From: Pelagibius sp. Alg239-R121
Lineage (GTDB): Bacteria > Pseudomonadota > Alphaproteobacteria > Kiloniellales > Kiloniellaceae
Length of the DNA stretch: 64,000 nt
Assembly (NCBI RefSeq): GCF_947331435.1
Contig: NZ_CAMZOF010000002.1
Span: 124,001-188,000 of the forward strand
Reading direction: 5' to 3'
In this document: piece after piece, positions 49,260 to 58,785 of the stretch
Position numbering within the stretch: position 1 is the first letter of the stretch
How the letters are laid out: the number at the start of each line of letters is the position of its first letter
Made by a program: the position numbers and the translations under genes
Notes under the pieces: model-generated
Seen by the model: only the letters and a program-made list of their open reading frames with translations
What the model was told of the DNA's origin: nothing
Databases searched by the model: none

Positions 49260-50420
49260 TCAGTGGCAGTAGTTGAGCGCACCCGCGGCAAAGACGGCCC
49301 AGGGTTCGCCTCCGACGCCATCAATAGTCTTGACCACCTTGCTGCGGATGACATCGATCACCGCAACCTGATCGCTCTCCGCCATCGCCACATAGATCTT
49401 CAATCCGTCTGTGGTGGTGGCTGCGGTCTCCGGCGTAGACGGCAAAGTGAAGCGGTCGATGATCCGCTGTTCCAGCAGGTCAATGACCGTCACGCCGTTG
49501 CCCGCACGGCTGAACGCGAAGGCCACGCTGCCGAACAGGGCCGTGTTCACGCCCGTCATCTCCTTGATTCCGTCGAAGCGGGCGGACTCCCGGCGGGTCC
49601 GGGTCGAGATCATCGAGAGGCTGTCATCGCCGCTGTTGGGCACCAGAACGTACTGGCTGTCGACGGTGGGAAACCCCCGCCAATGCCCACCCGGTAGGTC
49701 GATGGATTTAATCGCGGTTTCGCTTTCCAGATCGAGAACACTCAGGCCGCCGCCTTCGCGGTGCAAGGCAAAGCCGTAGCGGCCGCCGGGCGTGCGGGTA
49801 ATGTGCGAGATCCCGCCGTTTGCCGGCGACACTTCATTGAGAGAGATCGTACCGCTCAGCCGGCCTGACGCAACATCGATCACCGAGACCTCGCCCGCCG
49901 CCCGATGCGAAACGAACAGGCGATTGCCTTTGGCACTGAACATCACGTAGCCGGGATCACGCAGGCCTTCAATGCGGTGGAGTTCGCGCTGTTCTTCAAG
50001 TGAGATGAGCACCAGGCTGCCACCATCGCCGCCCACGGCCAGCAGACGGTCGTCGGGCCCAAGCTCGACGAACGCGGGCTCAAATCCGAGAGAAAGCTTA
50101 AAAACGGTTTCCCGGCTGTCAAAGTCGACTATCGACAGAGACTTCGTCTCACCGCTCGTTGTAATCAGCTGTCGGCGATCTTTCGAGGCCAGCAGGTGAA
50201 GCGGCACCCCGTTTGTCGAGATCCGCGTGACCACTTCATCTTTGCGGGTGTCGATCACCGCAATCTCGGCTGAGGTCCGATTGGCGACGAAAATGAAGTT
50301 ATCCATCGCTTCACGTGCGATCGAGTCTCCTGCAGCCCCCAAGACAACCGCCATGACGAGCACCAGGCTCCTCGCGGCACAAAACTTCGGCTTCCACGCC
50401 ATCCCCATCGTAAATCCCAT
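49260..50420 (-). CDS. YVTN-type beta-propeller protein, exported
   Basis: A 386-residue protein with a signal sequence (FCAARSLVLVMAVVLGAAG) and repeated beta-propeller blades such as FIFVANRTSAEIAVIDTRKDEVV, RLFVSHRAAGEVSVIDVASG and KIYVAMAESDQVAVIDV. These 40-residue repeats belong to the YVTN/NHL-like class that includes surface and periplasmic propellers. Start uncertain among ATG 50420, 50408 and 50402. No catalytic residues stand out. It may bind a partner such as the neighbouring cupredoxin, but this is speculative. Confidence 0.85.
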   Translation of the reverse strand: MGFTMGMAWKPKFCAARSLVLVMAVVLGAAGDSIAREAMDNFIFVANRTSAEIAVIDTRKDEVVTRISTNGVPLHLLASKDRRQLITTSGETKSLSIVDFDSRETVFKLSLGFEPAFVELGPDDRLLAVGGDGGSLVLISLEEQRELHRIEGLRDPGYVMFSAKGNRLFVSHRAAGEVSVIDVASGRLSGTISLNEVSPANGGISHITRTPGGRYGFALHREGGGLSVLDLESETAIKSIDLPGGHWRGFPTVDSQYVLVPNSGDDSLSMISTRTRRESARFDGIKEMTGVNTALFGSVAFAFSRAGNGVTVIDLLEQRIIDRFTLPSTPETAATTTDGLKIYVAMAESDQVAVIDVIRSKVVKTIDGVGGEPWAVFAAGALNYCH

Positions 50421-50534
50421 TGGCCTCAGCAGTTCTTCGGGCAACAATACAGGATGCGCGGCCATTTCGACAGAAGGCAGATTCACGCGCCCCGGCCATC
50501 ACCCTACGAACTGCGGCGAAGATCCTTAAAGCTT

Positions 50535-50963
50535 ATGTACGACGGCGATTCCTTCCACACACTCTCGAGCGGCGGACAGATTGGTCTGGCGGCCGTATCG
50601 CTGCTTCTCTCCGGCGCAACCTTCATCGCGGCAGGTTACCTCTTCCGCCTGGTTCCGGACCGCGGCCTGCCGGTACAGCTTTCCGCAAGGATCGGTGTCG
50701 CCGTTTTTGCCATGTGGAGCTTTATCTGGCTGTCGCCGCAGCTCTACTACCTCTACTACCAGTCGATTTTCGATGGCCTGCCCTGGCAGATCGTGATTCA
50801 GAACCCGCCGGAATTTCATGCAATTCTGGGCTACTTCACCTTTACCGGCCCCGCAACGCTCTCCGATCACTCCAAAGGCATTTTAGCCTGGCTGCTGATT
50901 GCCTTTGCCGTTGCCCGACCGCTCTGGCAGTCGAGAAAACAGCAGAGCGTACCCCGCAACTAG
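50535..50963 (+). CDS. Small integral membrane protein of unknown function
   Basis: A 142-residue protein with about four hydrophobic segments (IGLAAVSLLLSGATFIAAGYL, IGVAVFAMWSFIWLSPQLYYLYY, FHAILGYFTFTGPATL, GILAWLLIAFAVARPLW given in parts). Aromatic-rich, basic C-terminus. Not recognised. It is divergent from the beta-propeller gene and convergent with the Kef-type antiporter. ATG 50535 lies after an in-frame extension that overlaps the propeller gene start and is not favoured. Confidence 0.65.
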   Translation: MYDGDSFHTLSSGGQIGLAAVSLLLSGATFIAAGYLFRLVPDRGLPVQLSARIGVAVFAMWSFIWLSPQLYYLYYQSIFDGLPWQIVIQNPPEFHAILGYFTFTGPATLSDHSKGILAWLLIAFAVARPLWQSRKQQSVPRN

Positions 50964-51000
50964 AGTAGATACGGCCGACCGCATCCTGCCGATCGGGGCG

Positions 51001-52773
51001 TCAGGATTTCTCTTCGGACGACGCCGGGGGATATGGGGTCTGCATTCGCTCTGCGGCGGCATAGATGCCGATGGTCTTTTGCAGACGCAGGCGCTCACTG
51101 TCCCGGCGCCGGAACTCGGTCAAGGTGTCGTCGACATCCGTTTCGGAGAAGCCGAGCCGCAACAAACCTTCCCGCCCCATCAGCACGCTGGATTCGAAGG
51201 TTTCCCGCACGATCAGACCAGTTGTCCAATCGCTGAGTTCCATGACGTGCATGCGGTCATACGCGCGGACGATGGTCTTCACCTTGGGGAACGACCCCTT
51301 GATGCGTTTCAACATCTCCGTACAGGAGTCCTTGTCGTCGGCACAGACAAAGATGATCTCTGCTTCGGCAGCCCCTGCCGCGCGGAGAACGTCGATCCGC
51401 TGCACGTCGCCATAGAAGACCTTGGTCCCGAAAGTCTTTGCAATTTCGATCCTTTCCGGGTCGGTATCGATGGCCGTGGCAATGACGCCCCGGGCCGCCA
51501 TCAACTGCGCAACCACCTGCCCCATCCGGCCGAAGCCGGCGATGATGACGCGGGCGTCGTCAAGTTTGCGCACCGGCGGCTTCTCGCCTGCCGGCTCCTT
51601 GGCGGCCGTGCGTTTGGCATAGCGTCCGACCAGGCTCGTGGCCAGCGGCGTCAAAGCCATGGAGATGGTCACGCTTGCGGTCATGAGGCTGGCGATCAAA
51701 TCCGAAAAGACGGCGCCGGCGGAGGCGGCCGAAAAGAGGACGAAGGCGAACTCACCGCCCTGACACAGGGTCGAGGCGATGCTCAGTCCCTCGAACTTTC
51801 CGACGCCGAAGACACGGGCCAGAACGAACAGCAACACGGCCTTGACCGCCATAACGGACACCACGGCCAACAGCACGAGCCACAGGTTTTCGAACACCAG
51901 GCGCAGGTCGACCGACATTCCGACGGCCATGAAGAAGAGACCCAGCAGAAGGCCGCGGAAGGGCTCGATGTCCGCTTCCAACTGGTGCCGGAATTCCGAA
52001 TCGGCGAGCATGACCCCGGCCAGAAATGCCCCCAGTGCCATGGAAAGACCGGCCGCATCCATCATCAGAGACGTGCCCACGACCAGCAGCAGAGAAGCCG
52101 CCGCAAAGACTTCGCGGGAGTTGGCTTTGGCAACCAGCCGGAAAATCCGGTTCAGGAGGAAGCGGCTGAGCACCAGCAGACCGCCAACCACCGCGATGGC
52201 TTTTATCGCCGCCAGCCAGAAGGGATCCGCCGCCTCGCCGCCCCCGGAGCTGAAGATGCCGACCAGCGCCAGCAACGGCACGACGGCAATATCCTGAAAC
52301 AGCAGAATCGCAAAGGCGGTCCGTCCGTGGCGGGTGTTCAGATCCCCCTTCTCCTGCAGGATCTGCAGCGCGAAAGCGGTCGAAGACAGCGCGAGCCCGA
52401 AACCCGCGATAATCGCCGCCTGCCAGCTCAGGCCAAGCAGATACGCTGAAGTGGAGAGCACAGCGCCGGTGGCGAAGACCTGCGCAAGCCCAAGGCCAAA
52501 GATTTCCCGTCGCATCACCCAGAGCCGGCTGGGCTTCAGTTCGAGCCCGATGATGAACAGCAGCAGCACAATCCCGAATTCGGCGAAGTGCAGGATATCT
52601 TCCGAGTTGCTGATGATCCCGATGCCGAAGGGACCGATAAACATTCCGGCAGCCAGAAACCCCAGCACCGAGCCAAGTCCGAAGCGCTTGAACAGCGGTA
52701 CGGCCACAACGGCCGCCGCCATGAAGACCGCCGCCTCGCCCAGAAACCCTATCGGCCCTCCGACGTCCGCCAT
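51001..52773 (-). CDS. Kef-type cation:proton antiporter (CPA2) with TrkA-N domain
   Basis: A 590-residue CPA2 protein. About twelve membrane segments (residues 1-380) include GLGSVLGFLAAGMFIGPFG, FGIVLLLFIIGLELKP and FLAGVMLADSEFRHQLEADIEPFRGLLLGLFFMAVGMSVD in parts. Residues about 410-530 form a Rossmann-type TrkA-N domain with VIIAGFGRMGQVVAQLM. The layout is that of KefB/KefC, potassium efflux systems gated by glutathione conjugates and protecting against electrophiles. No KefF/KefG-type ancillary gene is adjacent. ATG 52773. Confidence 0.93.
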   Translation of the reverse strand: MADVGGPIGFLGEAAVFMAAAVVAVPLFKRFGLGSVLGFLAAGMFIGPFGIGIISNSEDILHFAEFGIVLLLFIIGLELKPSRLWVMRREIFGLGLAQVFATGAVLSTSAYLLGLSWQAAIIAGFGLALSSTAFALQILQEKGDLNTRHGRTAFAILLFQDIAVVPLLALVGIFSSGGGEAADPFWLAAIKAIAVVGGLLVLSRFLLNRIFRLVAKANSREVFAAASLLLVVGTSLMMDAAGLSMALGAFLAGVMLADSEFRHQLEADIEPFRGLLLGLFFMAVGMSVDLRLVFENLWLVLLAVVSVMAVKAVLLFVLARVFGVGKFEGLSIASTLCQGGEFAFVLFSAASAGAVFSDLIASLMTASVTISMALTPLATSLVGRYAKRTAAKEPAGEKPPVRKLDDARVIIAGFGRMGQVVAQLMAARGVIATAIDTDPERIEIAKTFGTKVFYGDVQRIDVLRAAGAAEAEIIFVCADDKDSCTEMLKRIKGSFPKVKTIVRAYDRMHVMELSDWTTGLIVRETFESSVLMGREGLLRLGFSETDVDDTLTEFRRRDSERLRLQKTIGIYAAAERMQTPYPPASSEEKS

Positions 52774-53004
52774 GGTTCAGGCTCGCCCGCGCGCGAAACG
52801 GAAGTGCCGCGTGTTTTCTGAAGGGCCTGAGTTCCGGTCTCGATGCATCTGCCTGTTCTATCCCTCTGATGTTCGAGCCGCCAAACGGCTCGCCGCCTGT
52901 CCGGACAGCACCCCGGCAAGCGGACGATCGAACGTCAGATATAAAGGACAGCGGCAGGCAACCCAAATCTATTCGGAATGCGTCACAAGACAGACACAGG
53001 CGTA

Positions 53005-53913
53005 CTACTCTTTCACGGCACCCGTCATAGAGGAAACGTAGTGTTCGACGAAGAAGGAATAGATGATGGCAACCGGGAGGGAGCCCAGCAAAGCACCGGC
53101 CATCAACGAGCCCCAATGATAGACGTCGCCGTCGACCAGTTCGGAAAGAACCGCAACGGGCACGGTCTTGTTGGCCGAAGTGCTGATAAAGGTCAGGGCA
53201 TAAATGAATTCGTTCCAACAAAGCGTGAAAGAAAAGATTCCCGCTGAGATTAAACCCGGGACCGAAAGCGGCAGAACGATCTTAAGCAGGATCTGCAGGC
53301 GTGAGGCGCCGTCCATCAGAGCACACTCCTCAAGTTCAAAAGGAATGGTCTTGAAGTAGCCCATCAACAGCCAGGTGCTGAAGGGTATCAGAATGGTCGG
53401 ATAGGACAGGATCAACGCCAGGGGGCTGTCGAACAGCCCGTATTCGAAGATGACGGTCGAGAGCGGTATGAAGAGGATCGACGGCGGCACCAGATAGGCG
53501 AGGAAAATCAGTCCGCCGACCGTCTGCGCTCCCCGGTAGCGGATACGGACGATCGCATAAGCGGCCATGACGCTGGCCACGATCGAGAGGAAGGTTGCGA
53601 CAACCGCCACCAGCATGGTGTTCCACATCCAGGCCGGGTATTCGGTCTCGAATACCAGCTTGTTGAAATGCTGCAGGGTTGGCGAGGATACCCACAAAGG
53701 ATTGTGGTTGTTCATATCCAGCAGTTCGCTGTTGGGTTTAAGCGAAGTCGTGCCCATCCAATAAAACGGAAAGAGCAGGACGAACATGATCAGAATCAGC
53801 GGAAGATAGACCGTCACGAACCTTGAACGCCGCGTGACCAGATAGTCCATACCATCGGAATCGTCCGAGGCGCCGGCGTTGGCCTTCGTTGTTTTCAGCG
53901 TTGCCTCAGTCAT
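53005..53913 (-). CDS. ABC sugar-type permease (MalG-like)
   Basis: A 302-residue inner-membrane permease of the carbohydrate uptake (CUT1) family with the coupling-loop motif ECALMDGASRLQILLKIVLPLSVPG (quoted part: DGASRLQILLKIVLPL) and the six hydrophobic segments typical of MalG/UgpE. ATG 53913 overlaps the upstream permease stop by eight bases. Last gene of the importer operon. Confidence 0.92.
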   Translation of the reverse strand: MTEATLKTTKANAGASDDSDGMDYLVTRRSRFVTVYLPLILIMFVLLFPFYWMGTTSLKPNSELLDMNNHNPLWVSSPTLQHFNKLVFETEYPAWMWNTMLVAVVATFLSIVASVMAAYAIVRIRYRGAQTVGGLIFLAYLVPPSILFIPLSTVIFEYGLFDSPLALILSYPTILIPFSTWLLMGYFKTIPFELEECALMDGASRLQILLKIVLPLSVPGLISAGIFSFTLCWNEFIYALTFISTSANKTVPVAVLSELVDGDVYHWGSLMAGALLGSLPVAIIYSFFVEHYVSSMTGAVKE

Positions 53914-54853
53914 CGCTTTCACCTTGCTGCCACTTGCGGCGCTGCAGACCGAACCAGGAGAACATGATCGCGGACAGCAGGAAGGGGATCATGGCCGTGG
54001 AAATCGCCGCGCCTTCTCCCAGATTTCCGCCGAGGATCGCACGCTGATACGACAGCGTCGCCATCAGGTGGGTGGCATTCACCGGACCGCCCCGGGTCAT
54101 GGCGTAAATCAATTGAAAGTCGGTAAAGGTAAAAAGGACGGAAAAAGTCATGACGACCGCGATAATCGGCGTCAAAAGTGGATAGGTAATATGCCGGAAC
54201 ATGTCCCACTTGGAGGCGCCGTCGATGGTCGCCGCCTCGTAGAGCGACTGCGGCACTGTCTGTAGCCCGGCCAAAAGCGTAATAGCCACGAAGGGCACAC
54301 CACGCCAGATGTTGGCGAAGATGACCGAAGCGCGGGCGTTGTTGGGTGTTCCGAGAAAATCGATGTTCTGGTCGATGATGCCGAGTTCGATCAAGGCCCA
54401 GGAAAGGATCGAAAACTGCGAATCGAAAATCCACCAGAAGGCGATTGCCGACAGCACCGTGGGCACGATGAAGGGCAGCAACACAATGGCACGGATGAAC
54501 GCCTTGAAGGCGATGTTGTTGTTCAGCAGAAGCGCGAGATAGAGACCGATGGCGAACTTGATGACGCTCGCGACGACCGTATAAAGCAGCGTATTGAAGA
54601 CCGACAGCCAAAAGACGCTGTCCCCCCACAGCCAGGTGAAATTCTCGAAGCCGATAAACTCGCCCGCCCGGCCGATCTTCGCATCGGTCAGGCTGAGCCA
54701 CATCCCAAGTCCGAGCGGATAGGCCAGGAAAAAGATCAAAAAGGCCGCGGCCGGCAGCATGAACCAGAGGCCAAGAACGGTCCGGTTCTCGTTTAGCCTC
54801 GTCCAGAAGCTGGCCGAGACAACCGCGTCATTTCCCGGTGCGGCATCAACCAT
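53906..54853 (-). CDS. ABC sugar-type permease (MalF-like)
   Basis: A 315-residue inner-membrane permease of the CUT1 family, with six hydrophobic segments, FLAYPLGLGMWLSLTDAKIG near the start and the coupling motif EAATIDGASKWDMFRHITYPLL (quoted part: DGASKWDMFRHITYPL). Pairs with the MalG-like protein translated from the overlapping frame downstream. Confidence 0.92.
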   Translation of the reverse strand: MVDAAPGNDAVVSASFWTRLNENRTVLGLWFMLPAAAFLIFFLAYPLGLGMWLSLTDAKIGRAGEFIGFENFTWLWGDSVFWLSVFNTLLYTVVASVIKFAIGLYLALLLNNNIAFKAFIRAIVLLPFIVPTVLSAIAFWWIFDSQFSILSWALIELGIIDQNIDFLGTPNNARASVIFANIWRGVPFVAITLLAGLQTVPQSLYEAATIDGASKWDMFRHITYPLLTPIIAVVMTFSVLFTFTDFQLIYAMTRGGPVNATHLMATLSYQRAILGGNLGEGAAISTAMIPFLLSAIMFSWFGLQRRKWQQGESDD

Positions 54854-54931
54854 ATTGAGAAGTTATCCCGAGTGCAGAAGAGTATCGAGAACCGGCGCCG
54901 AAGCACCGGTTCTCCAAGTCAGCGTCTGAGC

Positions 54932-56254
54932 CTAGCCTCGATAGATCCGCTTCGCCTTGCGGGTCGCCTGCTGGACGGCTTCTTCAGGTGTCGTCTGACC
55001 GGTCGCGGCCGAGGCCAGCATGTCGACGACGATAAAGTCGGCCAGCGCCGCCGCCGCCCGTTCGCCGACCGAGCCCTTACCCCCCGCGGTCAGGGTCCGC
55101 TTGGCGCAGTCGCGGTAGATGGTGCGCTTGGGGTCCGAGGTCCAGATCGGATTGTTGTCATAACCGTTCAGCGGATGTGTCAGATAGGCCACGGAGCCCA
55201 CCAGCCAGTCATCGTATTGCGGTTTGGACAGAATAAACTCGAACAGCGCCTTACAGGCATTCGGATACTTCGAGTATTTGAAGGCCATCAACGACCAGGC
55301 AACGTGCAATTCCGTCGGCTCGCCGGACACGCCGACCGGGTAGAAGGCATGGTCCATGTCTTCGGAGATATCGGTCATATTTTCGGTCAGGGCTTTCTGA
55401 TAAATCGAAATGCCGTTGTTGGTGACCGAGACTTCACCCGCGAGGAAGGCCTTGTTGTTCGAACCGTCATTCCAGGACGCAGTGCCCGGGATCCAGGTAT
55501 CGTACAGTGCCTTGACATACTCGCAGGCCTTAACCGCTTCCGGTGAATCCAGGATCACCTTGTCGTTCTCGTCGACGACATAGGCATCGTGCGCCCAGAG
55601 CGCCCAATGCGTCCAGGCATTGCCATCACCCGAGGCATGCCCGAGCGCCATACCCATCGGGGTCCCATTGGCTTTCAGAGCCTTGGACATCTCCAGGAAG
55701 CCGTCGAGATCCTGAGGAACCTCTTTGAAACCGGCCTTCTCGATCATTGAATTGCGGTAGTTCAGGTAATTGCCGCCAAAGCAGATCGGGATGTTGATCC
55801 AGTTGTCGCCGTCGCCCTTGCCATAGGTCTCCGCGGCTGGAACCCAGCCACCGTACTGGCTGCCCAGATGGTCGGCGACATCGGTCAGATCAATAAGCTT
55901 GTCCGGGAAGAGATGCGCCGTCGAATAGAGTCCCCAGATTAAATCGGGACCGGAACCGACGTTGGCTGCAACCGATGCCTTGGGCTGAATGTCGTCCATG
56001 AACTCGCTCTCGACCGTCACCTTCACACCGGTCGCTTTGGAGAAAGCGTCGATCAGCGCCAGAAAGGCATCTTCTTCCGACTGGATAAAACGCTTCCACC
56101 GCAACAGGCGGAGTTCGGCGCCGGCTTCCGGCGTAAACTTCATGTCGGCAGCCCAGGCCTTGGCGTAACCGAGCAAGTCAGCAGGGCTCAGTGCGGCACC
56201 CAACGCGAGTGCGGTACTTCCCTTGAGCAGGGAACGGCGATCAATGTTAAACAT
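54932..56254 (-). CDS. ABC extracellular substrate-binding protein, family 1
   Basis: A 440-residue periplasmic binding protein with a twin-arginine leader (DRRSLLKGSTALALG). The mature part is of the sugar-type family 1: TPEAGAELRLLRWKRFIQSEEDAFL, VGSGPDLIWGLYSTAHLFPDKLIDL in parts, FGGNYLNYRNSMIEKAGF and NGISIYQKAL. The ligand may be a sugar, polyol or glycerophosphodiester-like compound. GGGAGGAAATAG precedes ATG 56254. Between the ATPase and the permease genes of one operon. Confidence 0.92.
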   Translation of the reverse strand: MFNIDRRSLLKGSTALALGAALSPADLLGYAKAWAADMKFTPEAGAELRLLRWKRFIQSEEDAFLALIDAFSKATGVKVTVESEFMDDIQPKASVAANVGSGPDLIWGLYSTAHLFPDKLIDLTDVADHLGSQYGGWVPAAETYGKGDGDNWINIPICFGGNYLNYRNSMIEKAGFKEVPQDLDGFLEMSKALKANGTPMGMALGHASGDGNAWTHWALWAHDAYVVDENDKVILDSPEAVKACEYVKALYDTWIPGTASWNDGSNNKAFLAGEVSVTNNGISIYQKALTENMTDISEDMDHAFYPVGVSGEPTELHVAWSLMAFKYSKYPNACKALFEFILSKPQYDDWLVGSVAYLTHPLNGYDNNPIWTSDPKRTIYRDCAKRTLTAGGKGSVGERAAAALADFIVVDMLASAATGQTTPEEAVQQATRKAKRIYRG

Positions 56255-56359
56255 CTATTTCCTCCCATTATGTTTCGGTATTTCTCAACACCTTTTTGGA
56301 TTAATTGTTGTCAATGTGACGCCTGCAGGTTCTTGCTGGGCGGCACGAAAACCTCCTTT

Positions 56360-57424
56360 TTAAAGACGCTGTCCGTTATCGCTGTCGAAGAGATGAACAA
56401 GTTCCGGATTGGGTTGCAGGCAAATCTTCTGCCCCGGTTTGAGGTCATGCCGCTCCCGAAATACGGCAACGATGTGCGCGCCCCCCATATCGGCAACCAC
56501 TTGGATCTCCGAACCTGTCGGCTCGACGACCACGACCGATGCCTCCGCCCCCTCGTCAGACAGGATGAAGTGTTCGGGGCGGACACCGTAAACCGCGGGA
56601 CGGCCGTCACTGGCAGCCGGCGCAGCCTGCAGCGGCAGGTCGATACCGCCATCGGTGCGCAGGACCGCCGTACCGTTCACGCCTTGGATCTGCCCGCTCA
56701 TGAAATTCATCGCCGGCGAACCGATAAAGCCGGCAACGAAGCGGTTCGCCGGATTGTCATAAAGCTCCAGTGGCGCACCAATCTGCTCGACGATGCCGTC
56801 GTGCATCACGACGATCTTGTCCGCCATGGTCATGGCTTCGATTTGATCATGAGTGACGTAGACCGTGGTGGTGCGCAGACGCTGGTGCAGTTCCTTGATC
56901 TCGGTGCGCATCTGCACCCGCAGTTTGGCATCTAGGTTTGACAGCGGTTCGTCGAACAGAAAGACCTGCGGATCGCGCACGATGGCGCGCCCCATGGCGA
57001 CGCGCTGGCGCTGTCCCCCGGAGAGTTGTCGGGGAAAGCGGTCGAGCAGAGGCATCAGGCCGAGAATTTCCGCCGCGATATGGACGCGCTCGGTCACAAG
57101 TGCCTTTTCCGTGCGCCTCAGCCGCAAGGAAAAAGCCATGTTTTCGGAGACTGTCATATGTGGATAGAGCGCGTAGTTCTGGAACACCATGGCAATGTCC
57201 CGCTCTTTCGGTGGCATCTGGTTTACCACCCGCCCGCCGATGGACACTTCACCCGATGTGATTTTCTCGAGGCCTGCGATCATCCGCAGCAGGGTCGACT
57301 TCCCGCAACCGGAAGGTCCGACCAGAATCACGAATTCGCCGTCGCCGATCGAGATGTCGACGCCGTGCACCACCTCTACGGGACCGAATGATTTTCGGAC
57401 GTCGCGGATTTCAACCGAAGCCAT
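56360..57424 (-). CDS. ABC sugar-type ATPase (UgpC/MalK-like)
   Basis: A 354-residue CUT1-type ATPase. Walker A GPSGCGKST, Q-loop FQNYALYPHMTV, signature LSGGQRQR, Walker B VFLFDEPLSNLDAKLR and switch H in YVTHDQIEAMT are all present; the C-terminal TOBE region includes YGVRPEHF. It is the first gene of the importer operon. A weak LacI-type half-matching site lies about 80 bases upstream (57503-57516). Confidence 0.94.
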   Translation of the reverse strand: MASVEIRDVRKSFGPVEVVHGVDISIGDGEFVILVGPSGCGKSTLLRMIAGLEKITSGEVSIGGRVVNQMPPKERDIAMVFQNYALYPHMTVSENMAFSLRLRRTEKALVTERVHIAAEILGLMPLLDRFPRQLSGGQRQRVAMGRAIVRDPQVFLFDEPLSNLDAKLRVQMRTEIKELHQRLRTTTVYVTHDQIEAMTMADKIVVMHDGIVEQIGAPLELYDNPANRFVAGFIGSPAMNFMSGQIQGVNGTAVLRTDGGIDLPLQAAPAASDGRPAVYGVRPEHFILSDEGAEASVVVVEPTGSEIQVVADMGGAHIVAVFRERHDLKPGQKICLQPNPELVHLFDSDNGQRL

Positions 57425-57502
57425 CTATACAACTGCTCCCTTAAATCCGGGCCGTTCTTGCTGCCGGCCTTCTTAATCCCGCTTATACTGCGTTTATGGA
57501 TC

Positions 57503-57516
57503 CGTTAACGTATACA
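57503..57516. promoter_or_regulatory. Weak LacI-type operator candidate upstream of the ABC operon
   Basis: CGTTAACGTATACA agrees at about 9 of 14 positions with the perfect palindrome at 63228-63241, including GTTA, the central CG and the final ACA. On its own it is weak; the resemblance matters because two stronger copies occur nearby. Confidence 0.3.
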
Positions 57517-57699
57517 TTATTGCGATTTAACTGTCTCGCCTAAAGTTTCACGCTGCCCGAAATCTTTCTCTTACTCCGGTTATTTTCACTCTCCTCTGTG
57601 CAACAGATTCAAGTTAACGGCCTGACAAACTATGTTTTTGTTCGAACACTCATACCGGATCCGTGGATGCGTCCGGTCCGTTCGGACCGCCGCAGACTG

Positions 57700-58638
57700 T
57701 CAGCCGGCAGCCTGATTTTCGGCCTGGTCTTTGTGCGGCGCCGCTGCCGATCCAACCTGCCCTTCAATCACGTCAAATGTCCGTTCGGACAGCCCTCTTT
57801 GAACCTGGTAGATCGATGCAACGTCCTGCGGTTTTGGAATCGGCAGCCGCACGGGGACGGATTCCAGCCGCGGCGCGATCGTCGAATCACCGCACAGGAT
57901 GCGGGTATCGTAGTCTTCGAGCGTCCCCATCTCGCTAAAGGACCCCTGCAGTGGCCAGGCGTCGACCGCCGTCATCTCATAGAGCAGCAGCGCCCGGTCA
58001 CGGGTGGAACGGTTAAGGTCCGAACCGTGCACCACGCGGCCATGATGAATGGAGATCGAACCCGCCGGTGCCGTCAGTGCGACCGCGTCCGCCGGGTCCA
58101 GCCCGGATTTCGCAAGCGACATCGCGCCGCAGAAATAGCCTTCCGCGTGATGGTCGAAGATTTCCCCCTGATGGCTGCCGGGAAAAATCAGCAGCGGCCC
58201 GTTTTCGGGTCCGACATCGTCCAGCATAACCCCGACCGCCAGCACGTCGTCGTTGGTATGGGGATAAAATGCCCAGTCCTGATGCCACTCGACCGCCGCT
58301 CCGTAGCCGGCGGATTTCAGATTGAGTTTGCTGGTGTGCAGGCGGACCGAATTCCCGATCAAGTCGCGAACCGGCTCCAGAATCCATTCACTGCGCATGA
58401 GGGCGTCGAACACCGGGCTGACTTTGTGCGGCAGCTTCACGCGGCGCACCCGCGGTGCATCGGACCGGTGGCTGCTTTCCAGATCGAGGACGCTGTCGCT
58501 TTGCTCCATTCCGCGCGCCATCTCGATAAAGCGCGCCAGTTCGTCTTTCGCCTCTGCGATCAGGCTGTCCGGGATCCGGCGCTCCAGAACCAGGTAACCC
58601 TGCGTCCGGTAAAAGTCGATCTGCTCCGCGCGAAGCAT
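57700..58638 (-). CDS. Phytanoyl-CoA dioxygenase (PhyH)-family Fe(II)/2-oxoglutarate oxygenase
   Basis: A 312-residue oxygenase with the facial triad H119-x-D121 (EWHQDWAFYP) and distal H204 (GRVVHGSDLN), followed by R-rich STRDRALL that would bind 2-oxoglutarate. The N-terminus (IDFYRTQGYLVLERRIPDSL) is typical of bacterial PhyH-type proteins. It probably hydroxylates a small substrate taken up by the neighbouring importer. CAGGAGACC precedes ATG 58638. Divergent from the RraA-like gene, with an excellent LacI-type operator candidate between the two. Confidence 0.9.
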   Translation of the reverse strand: MLRAEQIDFYRTQGYLVLERRIPDSLIAEAKDELARFIEMARGMEQSDSVLDLESSHRSDAPRVRRVKLPHKVSPVFDALMRSEWILEPVRDLIGNSVRLHTSKLNLKSAGYGAAVEWHQDWAFYPHTNDDVLAVGVMLDDVGPENGPLLIFPGSHQGEIFDHHAEGYFCGAMSLAKSGLDPADAVALTAPAGSISIHHGRVVHGSDLNRSTRDRALLLYEMTAVDAWPLQGSFSEMGTLEDYDTRILCGDSTIAPRLESVPVRLPIPKPQDVASIYQVQRGLSERTFDVIEGQVGSAAAPHKDQAENQAAG

Positions 58639-58677
58639 TAAGGTCTCCTGTGGAATGCGGTTTGAGCCTATGCTACA

Positions 58678-58691
58678 TGTTAACGATAACA
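58678..58691. promoter_or_regulatory. LacI-type operator candidate TGTTAACGATAACA
   Basis: A near-perfect palindrome with the central CG typical of LacI/GalR operators, in the 147-base gap between divergent phyH-like and rraA-like genes. It agrees at 13 of 14 positions with the site at 63228-63241. Confidence 0.55.
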
Positions 58692-58785
58692 CAAATCACT
58701 TTTCGCCGGAAGACGGCATACTCGTTTATGGAGACCTCGCGCCCTTTCCGTGCCGTGCAGGTAGAAGACGCAACAGGAAGACAAG

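Noticed and set aside
50899-52449. 516-codon plus-strand frame antisense to the Kef-type antiporter
   Set aside because: Composition is dominated by Q, H, R and D, the mirror image of a GC-rich coding strand, and the opposite strand encodes a complete antiporter.
51752-53221. 489-codon minus-strand frame overlapping the Kef-type gene and the MalG-like gene
   Set aside because: It is an out-of-frame reading, rich in R, G and C, that runs across two well-supported genes.
57598-58641. 347-codon plus-strand frame antisense to the PhyH-like gene
   Set aside because: The minus-strand product has a complete catalytic triad and family motifs; the antisense product has none.
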